DNA of 64,000 nucleotides from Amycolatopsis sp. NBRC 101858 (GCF_030269325.1 NZ_BSTD01000003.1:434001-498000), one strand, 5' to 3'. Numbered from the stretch's first letter, positions 32,763 through 42,156 are shown. Numbers and translations are program-made. Notes: generated from the letters alone by a model not told the origin.

Positions 32763-33932
32763 ATGACCGAGACCGAGCAGAAGGCCCCGCCCGGCTGGCT
32801 CGTGCTGCTGCTGGCCGTCTCCTGTGGACTGACCGTCGCGAACCTCTACTACGCCCAGCCGCTGCTCGCCGAACTGCGGCACACCTTCGGCGTCGGGGAA
32901 GCCGCGGCCGGCGGGGTCGTCACCGCCACCCAGATCGGCTACGCGGCCGGGATGCTGCTGCTCGTCCCGCTCGGGGACCGGCTCGAGAACCGCGGCCTCG
33001 TCGCGACGCTGCTGGCGGTCGCCTGCGCGAGCCTGGTCGCCATCGGCGTCGCCCCGGGCTTCTTCGTGCTGCTGATCGCTTCGCTGATCGCCGGAGCGGC
33101 GTCGGTCGTCGTGCAGATCCTCATCCCGTTCGCGGCCGACATCTCCCCCGACGCCATCCGCGGCCGGATCGTCGGGCGCGTCGTGAGCGGCCTGCTCTTC
33201 GGCATCCTGCTCTCACGCGTCGTCGCCAGCTTCCTGGCCGAGGTCACGAGCTGGCGCGTGGTGTTCCTGATCTCGGCCGCCGCGATGGCCGCGCTCGCCG
33301 TCGTGCTGCGGTTCATCCTGCCGCGCCGGGCACCCAAGACCGATGTCCACTATGGACAGCTGCTGCGCTCGACCCTGGCGATGTGGAAGAAACACCCGAG
33401 TCTCCGCCACCGCGCGCTCTACCAGTCGGCGATGTTCGGGGCGTTCAGCGCGTTCTGGACGACGATCGCGTTCGTGCTCACCGCGCCGCCGTTCGGCTAC
33501 TCCCAGTTCGGCGTCGGCCTGTTCGCGCTGGCGGGCGCGGCCGGTGCCGCGGTGGCACCGCTGGCCGGGCGGTGGTCGGACCACGGCCACGGCCGGCGGC
33601 TCACGGCGGGCGCGTTCGCACTCTGCGCGGCGGCGTTCGCCCTCGCCGGGTTCGGCGCGCACAGCGTCATCCTGCTGGCGATCGCCGCGATCGCGATCGA
33701 CACGGCCGTCCAGGCAACGCTCGTGACCGGCCAGCACGTGATCTACCAGCTCGACCCATCGGCCCGCGCCCGCGTCAACAGCGTGTACCTCGGCACGTTC
33801 TTCATCGGCGGCGCAATCGGTTCCCAGGCGGGCTCGATCGCCTACCACCTGGGCGGCTGGACGGCAGTCGTCGTCTTCGCCGGCGTCCTCCCACTGCTCG
33901 GCCTGGCCGGCATGACCCGCACCGAGGTCTAG
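32763..33932 (+). CDS. MFS transporter
   Basis: 389 residues, 12 predicted helices. NLYYAQPLLAELRHTFG at the first helix and GDRLENRGLVATLLA (loop 2-3 motif) place it with the YfmO/YnfM-type single-copy MFS exporters (NLYYxQPLL is typical). DHGHGRRLTAGAFAL is the second-half repeat of the loop motif. Substrate unknown; a detoxification export role fits the adjacent CGNR regulator. ATG 32763 follows GAGGGGG. It overlaps the convergent NmrA-like gene by 4 bp. Confidence 0.88.
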   Translation: MTETEQKAPPGWLVLLLAVSCGLTVANLYYAQPLLAELRHTFGVGEAAAGGVVTATQIGYAAGMLLLVPLGDRLENRGLVATLLAVACASLVAIGVAPGFFVLLIASLIAGAASVVVQILIPFAADISPDAIRGRIVGRVVSGLLFGILLSRVVASFLAEVTSWRVVFLISAAAMAALAVVLRFILPRRAPKTDVHYGQLLRSTLAMWKKHPSLRHRALYQSAMFGAFSAFWTTIAFVLTAPPFGYSQFGVGLFALAGAAGAAVAPLAGRWSDHGHGRRLTAGAFALCAAAFALAGFGAHSVILLAIAAIAIDTAVQATLVTGQHVIYQLDPSARARVNSVYLGTFFIGGAIGSQAGSIAYHLGGWTAVVVFAGVLPLLGLAGMTRTEV

Positions 33933-34753
33933 GCGAACACGTCCCGGCGCGCGGCGGCCCATTCGGCGTACGTCGTCCCCGGGCGGCCCAGCAGCTCCTC
34001 GACGACGCCGGTCGGCACCTGCGGGTGCCGGAGCGTTTCCTCGAAGCCGTCCAGAATCCAGTCAACAGCCGACTCTGGGACGCCGTATCCGACCCACTGC
34101 GCCCGCTGGTCGTCCCGGGTCAGCTCGCGGAACCGGATCTCCCTGCCCAGCACGGATTCCAGCGCAGCGACCTGGCCGCGCAGGCTGATCGCCTCCGGTC
34201 CACTGAGGACATACGTCTGGCCGATGTGCCCTTCGGTGGTCAGCACCCGGGCGGCCACCGCGGCGATGTCGCCGAGGTCGATCGGGGTCTGCGTCGCGTC
34301 GCCGTAAGCCATCGCGACCTCGCCCTCGCGGACCATCGGCGCCCAGTCGAGGGTGTTGTTCATGAAGACGCCGGGGCGCAGGAAGGTCCAGGCGAACCCG
34401 CCTTCCCGAACCGCGGCCTCGACGGCTCCGTATTCGTTGCCACTGGAGCCTTCGTGGCCATCGCCGACACTGCTACCCGACAGCGCGACGACCCGCTTGA
34501 CGCCGGCTTCGGTGGCCAGCTCGCAGAACCGCCGGACGGTCCGCGCCATCGGAGCGAGGTAGACGGCGTCGACACCGTCGAGAGGCAGAGTCGACGGCCG
34601 GGCCAGCGACCCGACCACGACCTCGGCTTCAGCGGGCAACGCGGCCCGCGCGGGGTCGACGGTCAGCGCCCGGACCGGCACCCCCAACGCCAGCAGCTCG
34701 TCGACCACCAACCGCCCCACGCTGCCGGTCGCACCCGTCACCAGGATCGTCAT
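33929..34753 (-). CDS. NmrA-family NAD(P)-binding reductase
   Basis: 274 residues. Rossmann fold: TILVTGATGSVGRLVVDELL (GxxGxxG) at residues 2-21, ALTVDPAR, and VVGSLARPSTLP. AYGDATQTPIDLGDIAAVAARVLT and YVLSGPEAISL match the NmrA/HSCARG and azoreductase-type quinone reductase group. No catalytic YxxxK is obvious, so a redox-sensing or quinone reductase role is more likely than classical SDR activity. ATG 34753 follows GAGGAGGG. A perfect inverted repeat lies directly upstream. It has no companion regulator nearby. Confidence 0.88.
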   Translation of the reverse strand: MTILVTGATGSVGRLVVDELLALGVPVRALTVDPARAALPAEAEVVVGSLARPSTLPLDGVDAVYLAPMARTVRRFCELATEAGVKRVVALSGSSVGDGHEGSSGNEYGAVEAAVREGGFAWTFLRPGVFMNNTLDWAPMVREGEVAMAYGDATQTPIDLGDIAAVAARVLTTEGHIGQTYVLSGPEAISLRGQVAALESVLGREIRFRELTRDDQRAQWVGYGVPESAVDWILDGFEETLRHPQVPTGVVEELLGRPGTTYAEWAAARRDVFA

Positions 34754-34770
34754 GACACCCTCCTCGTTTC

Positions 34771-34800
34771 CGTATGCCGTACGAGATAGTACGGCATACG
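34771..34800 (-). promoter_or_regulatory. Perfect palindromic operator upstream of the NmrA-like gene
   Basis: CGTATGCCGTAC (34771-34782), 6-nt spacer, GTACGGCATACG (34789-34800): perfect 12-bp arms. A -10-like TACTAT (minus strand, 34791-34786) lies within it. Form and size suit a TetR- or HxlR-type repressor dimer, but no such gene is in the vicinity. Confidence 0.75.
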
Positions 34801-34829
34801 GGAACCCCGGCGCACATGAATCGAAGAAA

Positions 34830-35660
34830 TCAGGAAGTGATCGTCGGCAGCTCGGGCGCCGCGACGTCGTAGACCTTGCCCTCTTGGCTCAGCAGCGCCG
34901 CCAAGACCTTGGCCTTGCGGTCCGTCTGCTCTGGTGTCCCCCAGCGGACGATCTTCCCGCTCGACAACGTGAACTCCACGCTCGCCGGGGTCTTCGCCGT
35001 CGCCGTCGTCACCTGCTTCAGCAGCTGCTCCGGGATCACGCCCAGCACCGCCGTCACCGCGCGCGTCACCGGGTCGTCGGCCGACACCTTCGGGAGCTTG
35101 AGCTCCGGCAGCCCCGCCGGCCGGGACGGGACCGTCTTGAACACCACGCCGCCGCCGTCGACCAGGTGGACTCCGTCGCCGCCCGGACCGCTGTCGAAGA
35201 ACGCGATCGCCGTCCGCTCGGTCACCGTGATCTCGACCGTGTTCGGCCACGACCGCGACACCTCGACCGTCGCGATGCCCGGCATCGCCGCCACCCGGTC
35301 GCGGATCTCGTCGGTGCTCAGCCGCAGCAACGGCTTGTCCGCCGGCACCCCCGCCACCTCGCGGATCCGGTCGGCCGTCACCGTGCGCGAGCCGCTGACC
35401 GACACGTCCTTCACGCCCAGCATCGAACTGAAGAACAGCAGGTACACCACCGCGATCACGGTCAGCACCGACAGCAGCGCCACCCAGCGGCGGCGGATCT
35501 CGACCCGCCGGTTGGGCCGGTTGCGCGGCGACGGGCGCGTGGTCACGCGGGTGCGGCGGCGCTCCTCCTCGGAGCGCCGCCCACGGCGTTCCCGCGCCAG
35601 GGCAGCGCGATCCCGTTCGTCCTCTTCGGACGGACGGCGGCGTTCCCTGGTCGGACTCAT
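34830..35660 (-). CDS. ftsQ: Cell division protein FtsQ
   Basis: 276 residues. Long basic cytoplasmic N-terminus (about 1-58), one membrane helix (VALLSVLTVIAVVYLLFF), the POTRA domain (VKDVSVSGSRTVTADRIREVAGV...) and the beta domain (VEVSRSWPNTVEITVTERTAIAFF). It joins FtsL and FtsB to recruit and activate FtsW-FtsI. It starts 4 bp after murC and ends the upstream dcw operon, since the next gene on this strand is an NmrA-type reductase with its own operator. Confidence 0.96.
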   Translation of the reverse strand: MSPTRERRRPSEEDERDRAALARERRGRRSEEERRRTRVTTRPSPRNRPNRRVEIRRRWVALLSVLTVIAVVYLLFFSSMLGVKDVSVSGSRTVTADRIREVAGVPADKPLLRLSTDEIRDRVAAMPGIATVEVSRSWPNTVEITVTERTAIAFFDSGPGGDGVHLVDGGGVVFKTVPSRPAGLPELKLPKVSADDPVTRAVTAVLGVIPEQLLKQVTTATAKTPASVEFTLSSGKIVRWGTPEQTDRKAKVLAALLSQEGKVYDVAAPELPTITS

Positions 35661-35664
35661 CGGC

Positions 35665-37062
35665 TCAGCGCTTGTCCAGCTCGGCGAGGATCTCCGGGCC
35701 CAGCTGCGTCACGTCCCCGGCGCCCATGGTGACGACGAGGTCGCCCCCGCGCGCCAGCCCGGCCGCCAGGCCGGCGGCGACGTCGAACGCGGGCTCGTAG
35801 TGCACCGGCACGGTCACCGCGTCGGCGATCAGCGCCCCGGTCACGCCCGGCTCCGGCTCCTCGCGGGCGCCGTAGACGTCCAGCACGACGACCTCGTCGG
35901 CCAGCGACAACGCCGCGGCGAACTCCGCCGAGAACAGCTTCGTCCGCGAGTACAGGTGCGGCTGGAACACGACCACGACCCGTCCGGTCCCGGCCGCGGT
36001 CCGCACCGCGCGCAGCTGCGCGGCCACCTCGGTCGGGTGGTGGGCGTAGTCGTCGTAGACGCGGACGTCGCCGGCTCGGCCCTTGAACTCGAACCGCCGC
36101 CGCACGCCACCGAACGCGGCGAGCCCGTCGGCCAGTTCGTCAGCGGGCGCGCCCAGCTCCAGCCCGGCCAGCAGCGCCGCGACCGCGTTGAGCGCCATGT
36201 GCTCCCCCGGCACGGCGACCCGCACGGACAGCTCGCCGCCGTCCAGGGCCAGCCGGACGACCCCGCCGTCGGGCGCCGGGGTGTAGTCCAGGATGCGGGC
36301 GTCGCCGGCGTCGGTCACCGTGCGGCCGTAGCGGCGCACCCGGACACCCAGCTCAGAAGCCTGCTTGCCCAGCTCGTCCGCCGCCGGATCGTCACCGCAG
36401 ACGATCAGCAGCCCGCCCGGCACGATCCGGCCCACGAAGTCGGTGAACACCTTCGTGTAGGCCTCGGCGGTGCCGTGGTGGTCCAGGTGGTCCGGCTCGA
36501 CGTTCGTCACGACCGCGACCGACGGCGAGTAGGTCAGGAACGAGCCGTCGCTCTCGTCGGCTTCGGCGACGAAGATGCCGCCCTCGCCGTGGTGGGCGTT
36601 GGCCCCGGACTCGTTGAGGTCGCCGCCGATGGCGAACGACGGGTCGAGCCGGCAGTGCTGCAGCGCGACCGTGAGCATCGACGTCGTCGACGTCTTGCCG
36701 TGCGTGCCCGCGATGCAGGCGACGCGGTGGCCTTCCATCAGCCCGGCCAGCGCCTGCGCCCGGTGCAGCACCGGGATCCCCGCCGCGCGCGCCGCGACCA
36801 GCTCCGGGTTGGTCTCCTTGATCGCCGTCGAAACGACGACAGCGGACGGCGGCTCGGCCAAGGCGGAAATGTTCGAAGCGCTCTGGCCGACGAACAGCTC
36901 CGCGCCCTGGGCCCGCAGCGACAGCAGCGCGCGTGACTCCTTGGCGTCCGAGCCCGACACGAAAGCGCCGCGGGCCAGCAGGATCCGGGCGATCCCGGAC
37001 ATGCCGGCGCCGCCGATCCCGATCAGGTGCGCCCGGCGCAGCTCTTCAGGCAACTCAGGCAC
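35665..37062 (-). CDS. murC: UDP-N-acetylmuramate--L-alanine ligase
   Basis: 465 residues. Mur ligase that adds L-Ala to UDP-MurNAc. Rossmann start HLIGIGGAGMSGIARILLARG, P-loop ACIAGTHGKTSTTSML, VVTNVEPDHLDHHG (Mg/carbamate-region histidines) and VYDDYAHHPTEVAAQL. Catalyses the first amino-acid step of cytoplasmic peptidoglycan precursor synthesis. GTG 37062 overlaps the murG stop by 8 bp. Confidence 0.97.
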   Translation of the reverse strand: MPELPEELRRAHLIGIGGAGMSGIARILLARGAFVSGSDAKESRALLSLRAQGAELFVGQSASNISALAEPPSAVVVSTAIKETNPELVAARAAGIPVLHRAQALAGLMEGHRVACIAGTHGKTSTTSMLTVALQHCRLDPSFAIGGDLNESGANAHHGEGGIFVAEADESDGSFLTYSPSVAVVTNVEPDHLDHHGTAEAYTKVFTDFVGRIVPGGLLIVCGDDPAADELGKQASELGVRVRRYGRTVTDAGDARILDYTPAPDGGVVRLALDGGELSVRVAVPGEHMALNAVAALLAGLELGAPADELADGLAAFGGVRRRFEFKGRAGDVRVYDDYAHHPTEVAAQLRAVRTAAGTGRVVVVFQPHLYSRTKLFSAEFAAALSLADEVVVLDVYGAREEPEPGVTGALIADAVTVPVHYEPAFDVAAGLAAGLARGGDLVVTMGAGDVTQLGPEILAELDKR

Positions 37063-38179
37063 CGGCGGCCTCCAAAACGATGCGGGCGAGCAGTTCGTCG
37101 GCCTCGCGGTGGCCCATGCCGACCGCGGCCGCGCCCATCTTCGCGACGCGGTCGGCGTCGGTGACGAGCGGGACGACCAGCTCGGCGACCTTGGCCGCGG
37201 TGAGGTCGCCGTCGAAGACCATGAGCGCCGCCCCGGCGTCGACCGCGGGACGCGCGTTGGTGGCCTGCTCGCCGTTGCCGTGCGGCAGCGGGACGAACAC
37301 CGCGGGCAGCCCGACCGCCGTCACCTCGGCGACGGTCATCGCACCCGACCGGCACACCGCGACGTCGGCGGCCGCGTAGGCCAGGTCCATCCGCTCCAGG
37401 TACGGCACCGGCACGTACGCCGGCTTCCCCGGGAACTCCTGCACGACCAGCGTGTTCTTCGGGCCGTGCGCGTGCAGCACGCCGACCCCGGCGTCGGCCA
37501 GGTCCTTCGCCGCGCCGGACAGCGCGGTGTTGATCGACTGCGCGCCCTGCGAACCGCCGAACACCAGCAGCGTCGGCGCGTCCGGGTCGAGCCCGAAGTG
37601 CTCGCGGGCCTCGGCGCGCAGCGCGGCCCGGTCGAGCGACGTGATCGACCGCCGCAGCGGGATCCCGACGACCTCGGCCTTCGGCAGCGGCGTGCCCGCG
37701 ACGGCGACGGCGACCCGGCGAGCGAACCGCGCGCCCACCTTGTTCGCCAGGCCCGGCGACTGGTTGGCCTCGTGCACGACGATCGGGACGCGCCCGCGCG
37801 CGGCCAGGTAGGCGGGCAGGGCGACGTAGCCGCCGAAGCCGACGACGACGTCCGCGCCGACCCGGTCCAGCACCTCGCGGGTCCGGCGGACCGAGTCGCG
37901 GACCTTCAGGGGCAGCCGCAGCAGCTCCGGCGTCGGCTTGCGCGGCAGCGGGACCGGCGGGATCAGCTCGAGCTCGTAACCGCGGGCCGGGACGAGCTTG
38001 TTCTCCAGGCCGCGCTCGGTGCCCAGCGCGATCACCGTCGCGTCCGGGCGCAGCCGCATGACGGCGTCGGCCAGGGCGAGGGCGGGTTCGATGTGTCCTG
38101 CGGTGCCACCTCCGGCGACCACGACCACGGGCGCCTTGCCCGTGGCAGCTCGCTCGGTTCCCTTGACGGGCTTACTCAC
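37055..38179 (-). CDS. murG: Lipid I to lipid II GlcNAc transferase
   Basis: 374 residues. GT-B glycosyltransferase that adds GlcNAc to lipid I at the inner membrane face. N-terminal glycine-rich loop VVVAGGGTAGHIEPALALA, donor-side GFGGYVALPA, and C-terminal FGGSQGAQSINTAL and CRSGAMTVAEV (UDP-GlcNAc site). GTG 38179 overlaps the ftsW stop as GTGA; a TTG at 38182 in frame is less probable. Confidence 0.97.
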   Translation of the reverse strand: MSKPVKGTERAATGKAPVVVVAGGGTAGHIEPALALADAVMRLRPDATVIALGTERGLENKLVPARGYELELIPPVPLPRKPTPELLRLPLKVRDSVRRTREVLDRVGADVVVGFGGYVALPAYLAARGRVPIVVHEANQSPGLANKVGARFARRVAVAVAGTPLPKAEVVGIPLRRSITSLDRAALRAEAREHFGLDPDAPTLLVFGGSQGAQSINTALSGAAKDLADAGVGVLHAHGPKNTLVVQEFPGKPAYVPVPYLERMDLAYAAADVAVCRSGAMTVAEVTAVGLPAVFVPLPHGNGEQATNARPAVDAGAALMVFDGDLTAAKVAELVVPLVTDADRVAKMGAAAVGMGHREADELLARIVLEAAGA

Positions 38180-39678
38180 CAATGACCTCTCCGGTTCGCG
38201 GTACTCCGGGTACCACGGCTCGCTGTTGTCCGCGCGGCCCCGCCGCGAGACGTGGCCGTGCTCGTCCGTGCCGCGCTGCGGCGCACCGGTTCGCGGACCG
38301 ACCTGCGTCGTTCCTGCGCCGGGGCGGGCCGCGCCGCACGGGGCGCGGGCCTGGCCGCCTTCGCCCCGGTGCGCGCCGCCCCCTTGCGGGTGGCGGGCGG
38401 GCGGTACGGATCGGGCGCGGGCAGCCGCAGCAGGCGTCCGAACTTACCCGGCCCCTGCGTGCGCAGTGCGGCCACCGCCTCCGGTTCGTGCCGGGCGGCG
38501 TTCGCGAGCACGCCCATGATGAGCATGGTGATCACCAGCGAGGTGCCGCCGTAGGAGATCAGCGGCAGCGTGACGCCGGTGACCGGCAGCAAGCCGACGA
38601 CGTAGCCGATGTTGATGCCGGCCTGGGCCACCAGGAACACGGTGAGCGTGCCGGAGACGATCCGGATCCACGGGTCGATGTTGCGGGTGGCGATCCGCAG
38701 GCCCACGACGGCGACCCCGGCGAACAGGGCGAGCACGACGACGCAGCCGACCAGCCCGAGCTCCTCGCCGATCAGGGCGAAGATGAAGTCGTTCTGCACG
38801 TTCGGCAGGTAGTTCCAGCTCGCCGCGCCCTGGCCGAGGCCCTTGCCGAACAGCCCGCCGTCGGCGAGCGCGAGCTTGGCCTGGTTGGCCTGGAAGCCTT
38901 CGGCGCTGGTGTCCGCGTCCGGCGAGAGGAACGACATGACGCGGGCGAGCCGGTAGGGCGCGATGAGCGCGAGCACGAGCACACCGGCCAGGCCGCCCGC
39001 GAGGATCACACCGAACAGGCGTTTCGGCGCGCCGGCGAACCACAGCAGCGCCAGGAGCACCACGGCGAGGGTGACCGTGCCGCCGAGGTCCGGCTGCAAC
39101 ATGACCAGGGCGAACATCAGCAGCGCGATCGGCACCACCGGCACCAGCAGGTGCCGCCACTGGTGGATCACGTTGTACTTGATCACCAGGATGTGCGCGC
39201 CCCAGAAGGCCAGCGCGACCTTCGCGGCCTCGACGGGCTGGAAGGTGAACTCGCCGATCCGGAACCAGCCCTGCGAGCCGTTGACCGTCGAGCCGAGCGG
39301 GGTCAGCACGAGCACCAGCAGGCCGAGGCAGATCACGGTCGCGGTCGCCGACATCCGCCGGATCCGCTCCAGCTTGACCCGCATGCCCAGCCAGAACACC
39401 ACGCCGCCGAGCGCGACGAACACCAGGTGCTTGGTGAACAGCGCGTACACGCCGCTGCCGGTCTTCGGGTTGTACGAGCCGACCGACGACGCCGAGAGCA
39501 CCATGACGATGCCGATCACGGTGAGCACGCCGGTCAGCGCGAGCACGAGGTGGAACGACGCCAGCGGGCGCGAGAGCCACGCGGTCAGCGCGGTCCGGAA
39601 CGCGACGAAGCCGCTCTCCTTGCGCTCCCGGCGCGGGCGCTTCGGCGGGGTCTTGGGCTTGGGCTCAGCTACCGTCAC
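38176..39678 (-). CDS. ftsW: SEDS peptidoglycan glycosyltransferase FtsW
   Basis: 500 residues, ten membrane helices. Polymerises lipid II at the septum with FtsI. Key segments: MVLSASSVGSY, GSQGWFRIGEFTFQPVEAAK (the QP-x-E-x-K block), PNVQNDFIFALIGEELG (catalytic aspartate region) and LLPVTGVTLPLISYGGTSL. A basic cytoplasmic start (PKRPRRERK) and a long Arg/Ala/Thr-rich C-terminal tail of about 75 residues, as in mycobacteria where the tail contacts FtsZ. GTG 39678 overlaps murD by 14 bp. Confidence 0.97.
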   Translation of the reverse strand: MTVAEPKPKTPPKRPRRERKESGFVAFRTALTAWLSRPLASFHLVLALTGVLTVIGIVMVLSASSVGSYNPKTGSGVYALFTKHLVFVALGGVVFWLGMRVKLERIRRMSATATVICLGLLVLVLTPLGSTVNGSQGWFRIGEFTFQPVEAAKVALAFWGAHILVIKYNVIHQWRHLLVPVVPIALLMFALVMLQPDLGGTVTLAVVLLALLWFAGAPKRLFGVILAGGLAGVLVLALIAPYRLARVMSFLSPDADTSAEGFQANQAKLALADGGLFGKGLGQGAASWNYLPNVQNDFIFALIGEELGLVGCVVVLALFAGVAVVGLRIATRNIDPWIRIVSGTLTVFLVAQAGINIGYVVGLLPVTGVTLPLISYGGTSLVITMLIMGVLANAARHEPEAVAALRTQGPGKFGRLLRLPAPDPYRPPATRKGAARTGAKAARPAPRAARPAPAQERRRSVREPVRRSAARTSTATSRGGAARTTASRGTRSTANRRGHW

Positions 39679-41071
39679 TCGGCTCCCCCGCTGCGTCGTC
39701 GCGGAGGACGTGCACCGCCGCGGCGAACGCGTCGCCGCGCTCGCCGTAGTTGCGGAACATGTCCAACGACGCCGCGGCGGGTGCGAGCAGCACCACGTCA
39801 CCAGGCCGGGCCATCGCGCTGGCCGCACTCACCGCCGCAGTCATGGGTTCATGGTCACCCGGACGGAGGCTGTTCACCGGGACATCCGGCGCGTGTCGCG
39901 CGACCGCGGCGGCGATCACGGGTGAATCGACGCCGAGTAGCACAACTCCGCGCAGGCGGCCCGCGATACTGCTCACCAATTCGTCGACGGAAGCGCCCTT
40001 GAGCTGGCCTCCGGCGATCCAGACGATGCTCTGGTGGGCCCGCAGCGACCCGGCGGCCGCGTGCGGGTTGGTCGCCTTCGAGTCGTTGACGTACCGGACC
40101 CCGGCGACCTCGGCCACCTCGACGGCCCGGTGCGGCGCGGGCCGGTACTCGCGCAGGCCCTTCAGCACGGCCTCCGGCGGGACACCGTGGGCGCGGGCCA
40201 GCGAGGCGGCGGCGAGGGCGTTCGAGACGTTGTGCGGGCCGGGCGGGCGGACGTCGGCGAGGGTGGCGAGCTCCTCGGCGCTGTTCGCCGGGTCGGCGAC
40301 GAAAGCGCGGTCGACCAGCAGGTCCTCGACCAGGCCCAGCTCTTCGGCGGCCGGGGTGTCCAGCCGGAAGCCGACGCGGCGGGCGCTCTCGGGCGCGTGC
40401 TCGTCCGCGATCCGCGTGGACCACTCGTCGTCGGCGTTGTGCACGGCGACCTTGGCCCGGGTGTACACGCGGCCCTTGGCGGCGGCGTACTCGTCCATCG
40501 AGCCGTGCCAGTCGATGTGGTCTTCGGCCAGGTTGAGCACCACGGCCGCGTCCGGCGCCAGGGTCGAGGACCAGTGCAGCTGGAAGCTCGACAGCTCCAC
40601 GGCCAGCACGTCGTAACCGGCGCGGACCGCGTCGAGGGCCGCGTAGCCGATGTTCCCGCAGGCCACGGCGTGGGAGCCGGCCGACTTGAGGATCGACTCC
40701 AGCATGCCCACGGTGGTGGTCTTGCCGTTGGTGCCGGTGACCACCAGCCACGACGGCGGGTGCTCCCGCAGCTGCCCGACGCGCCAGGCCAGCTCGACGT
40801 CGCCGATCACCTCGACGCCCGCCTCGGCCGCGGCCACCAGCAGCGGCGACGTCGGCCGCCAGCCGGGGCTGGTGACGACGAGGACGACGTCGGAGGGCGG
40901 CTCGGTCAGGCCCGGCACCAGCTCGGCGCCCAAGCCTTCCAGCTCGGCCAGGCGCTCGGCGTTGCCGTCGGTGACCGTGACCTGCGCGCCGAGGTCGGTG
41001 AGCACGGGCACGATCGACTTGCCGGTGACCCCCGCACCGGCGACCAGAACGTGACGACCGGCGATGTCCAC
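39665..41071 (-). CDS. murD: UDP-N-acetylmuramoyl-L-alanine--D-glutamate ligase
   Basis: 468 residues. Adds D-Glu to UDP-MurNAc-L-Ala. HVLVAGAGVTGKSIVPVLTDLG at the N-terminal Rossmann domain, P-loop VVTGTNGKTTTVGML, LNLAEDHIDWHGSMDEYAAAKGRVY, and VRYVNDSKATNPHAAAGSL in the C-terminal domain. GTG 41071 lies 2 bp after the mraY stop. Standard length and motifs; no odd features. Confidence 0.97.
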   Translation of the reverse strand: MDIAGRHVLVAGAGVTGKSIVPVLTDLGAQVTVTDGNAERLAELEGLGAELVPGLTEPPSDVVLVVTSPGWRPTSPLLVAAAEAGVEVIGDVELAWRVGQLREHPPSWLVVTGTNGKTTTVGMLESILKSAGSHAVACGNIGYAALDAVRAGYDVLAVELSSFQLHWSSTLAPDAAVVLNLAEDHIDWHGSMDEYAAAKGRVYTRAKVAVHNADDEWSTRIADEHAPESARRVGFRLDTPAAEELGLVEDLLVDRAFVADPANSAEELATLADVRPPGPHNVSNALAAASLARAHGVPPEAVLKGLREYRPAPHRAVEVAEVAGVRYVNDSKATNPHAAAGSLRAHQSIVWIAGGQLKGASVDELVSSIAGRLRGVVLLGVDSPVIAAAVARHAPDVPVNSLRPGDHEPMTAAVSAASAMARPGDVVLLAPAAASLDMFRNYGERGDAFAAAVHVLRDDAAGEPSDGS

Positions 41072-41073
41072 GG

Positions 41074-42156
41074 TCAGCCCCCGAAGCCGAGCTGCTCGCT
41101 GTAGAACAGGCCCAGGCCGAACATGCAGCAGATCGCCGACAGCAGCCAGAACCGGATGATCACCGTGGTTTCCGCCCACCCGGCGAGCTCGAAGTGGTGG
41201 TGGAACGGCGCCATCCGGAACAGCCTTCGCCGGGTCGTCCGGAACACCGCGATCTGCGCGACCACCGAGATCATCTCGACCATGAACAGGCCGCCGATGA
41301 CGATGGCGAGCAGCTCGGTGCGGGTGGTCATGGACAGCCCGGCGACCAGGCCGCCGAGGGCCAGCGAACCGGTGTCGCCCATGAAGATCTTCGCCGGGGC
41401 CGCGTTCCACCAGAGGAACCCGACGCACGCGCCGGCCGCCGCGGCGGCGACCACGGCCAGGTCGAGCGGGTCGCGGACGTCGTAGCAGGCGGGCGCCGGG
41501 CCGTTGGCGCAGTTCAGCCGCTCCTGCCAGAACGCGATCACGACGTAGGTCGCCAGCACCATCGCCGCCGAGCCGCCCGCCAGGCCGTCGAGGCCGTCGG
41601 TGAAGTTCACCGCGTTCGACCAGCCGGAGATCACGATGTAGCAGAAGATCACGAAGATCACCGACGGGAAGGTGATCAGCGCGAGGTCGCGGACGTAGGA
41701 GAGGCTCTCCGACGCCGGCGTGATGCCGCGCGAGTCCGCGAAGTTCAGCGCCAGGACCGCGAACGCGACGGTGACCACCAGCTGGCCGACCAGCTTCGCG
41801 GTCTTGTTCAGCCCCAGGTTCCGCTGCTTGCGGATCTTGATGAAGTCGTCGAGGAACCCGACGATCCCCAGGCCCACCGCGAGCATCAGGACGAGCAGCC
41901 CGGAGGCCGTCGGCGCGCCGCTGCGGGAGTTGAACATCCAGTTGATCAAGTGCGCGGCGAAGTACCCGACGACCATCGCGATGATGATCGCGACGCCACC
42001 CATCGTCGGCGTACCGCGCTTGGACTTGTGTCCCTGCGGGCCTTCCTCACGGATCTCCTGGCCGAAGCCCTGCCGGGAAAACACCCGGATCAGGTAGGGC
42101 GTGAGCAGGATGGAGACCAGCAGGCCCGCCGCGGCCGCGATCAGGATGCTGATCAC
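41074..42156 (-). CDS. mraY: Phospho-N-acetylmuramoyl-pentapeptide transferase
   Basis: 360 residues, ten membrane helices. Transfers phospho-MurNAc-pentapeptide to undecaprenyl phosphate, making lipid I. Catalytic blocks GFLDDFIKIRKQRNLGLNKTAK (DD pair), NFTDGLDGLAGG, MGDTGSLALGGLVA and the HHH motif in FRMAPFHHHFELAGWAET. GTG 42156 overlaps the murF stop (GTGA). Confidence 0.98.
   Translation of the reverse strand: MISILIAAAAGLLVSILLTPYLIRVFSRQGFGQEIREEGPQGHKSKRGTPTMGGVAIIIAMVVGYFAAHLINWMFNSRSGAPTASGLLVLMLAVGLGIVGFLDDFIKIRKQRNLGLNKTAKLVGQLVVTVAFAVLALNFADSRGITPASESLSYVRDLALITFPSVIFVIFCYIVISGWSNAVNFTDGLDGLAGGSAAMVLATYVVIAFWQERLNCANGPAPACYDVRDPLDLAVVAAAAAGACVGFLWWNAAPAKIFMGDTGSLALGGLVAGLSMTTRTELLAIVIGGLFMVEMISVVAQIAVFRTTRRRLFRMAPFHHHFELAGWAETTVIIRFWLLSAICCMFGLGLFYSEQLGFGG

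Noticed and set aside
25159..34753. Genomic island acquired by recent transfer
   Set aside because: No integrase, tRNA, direct repeats or change in base composition or codon use; genes look native. Rearrangement is a better explanation.
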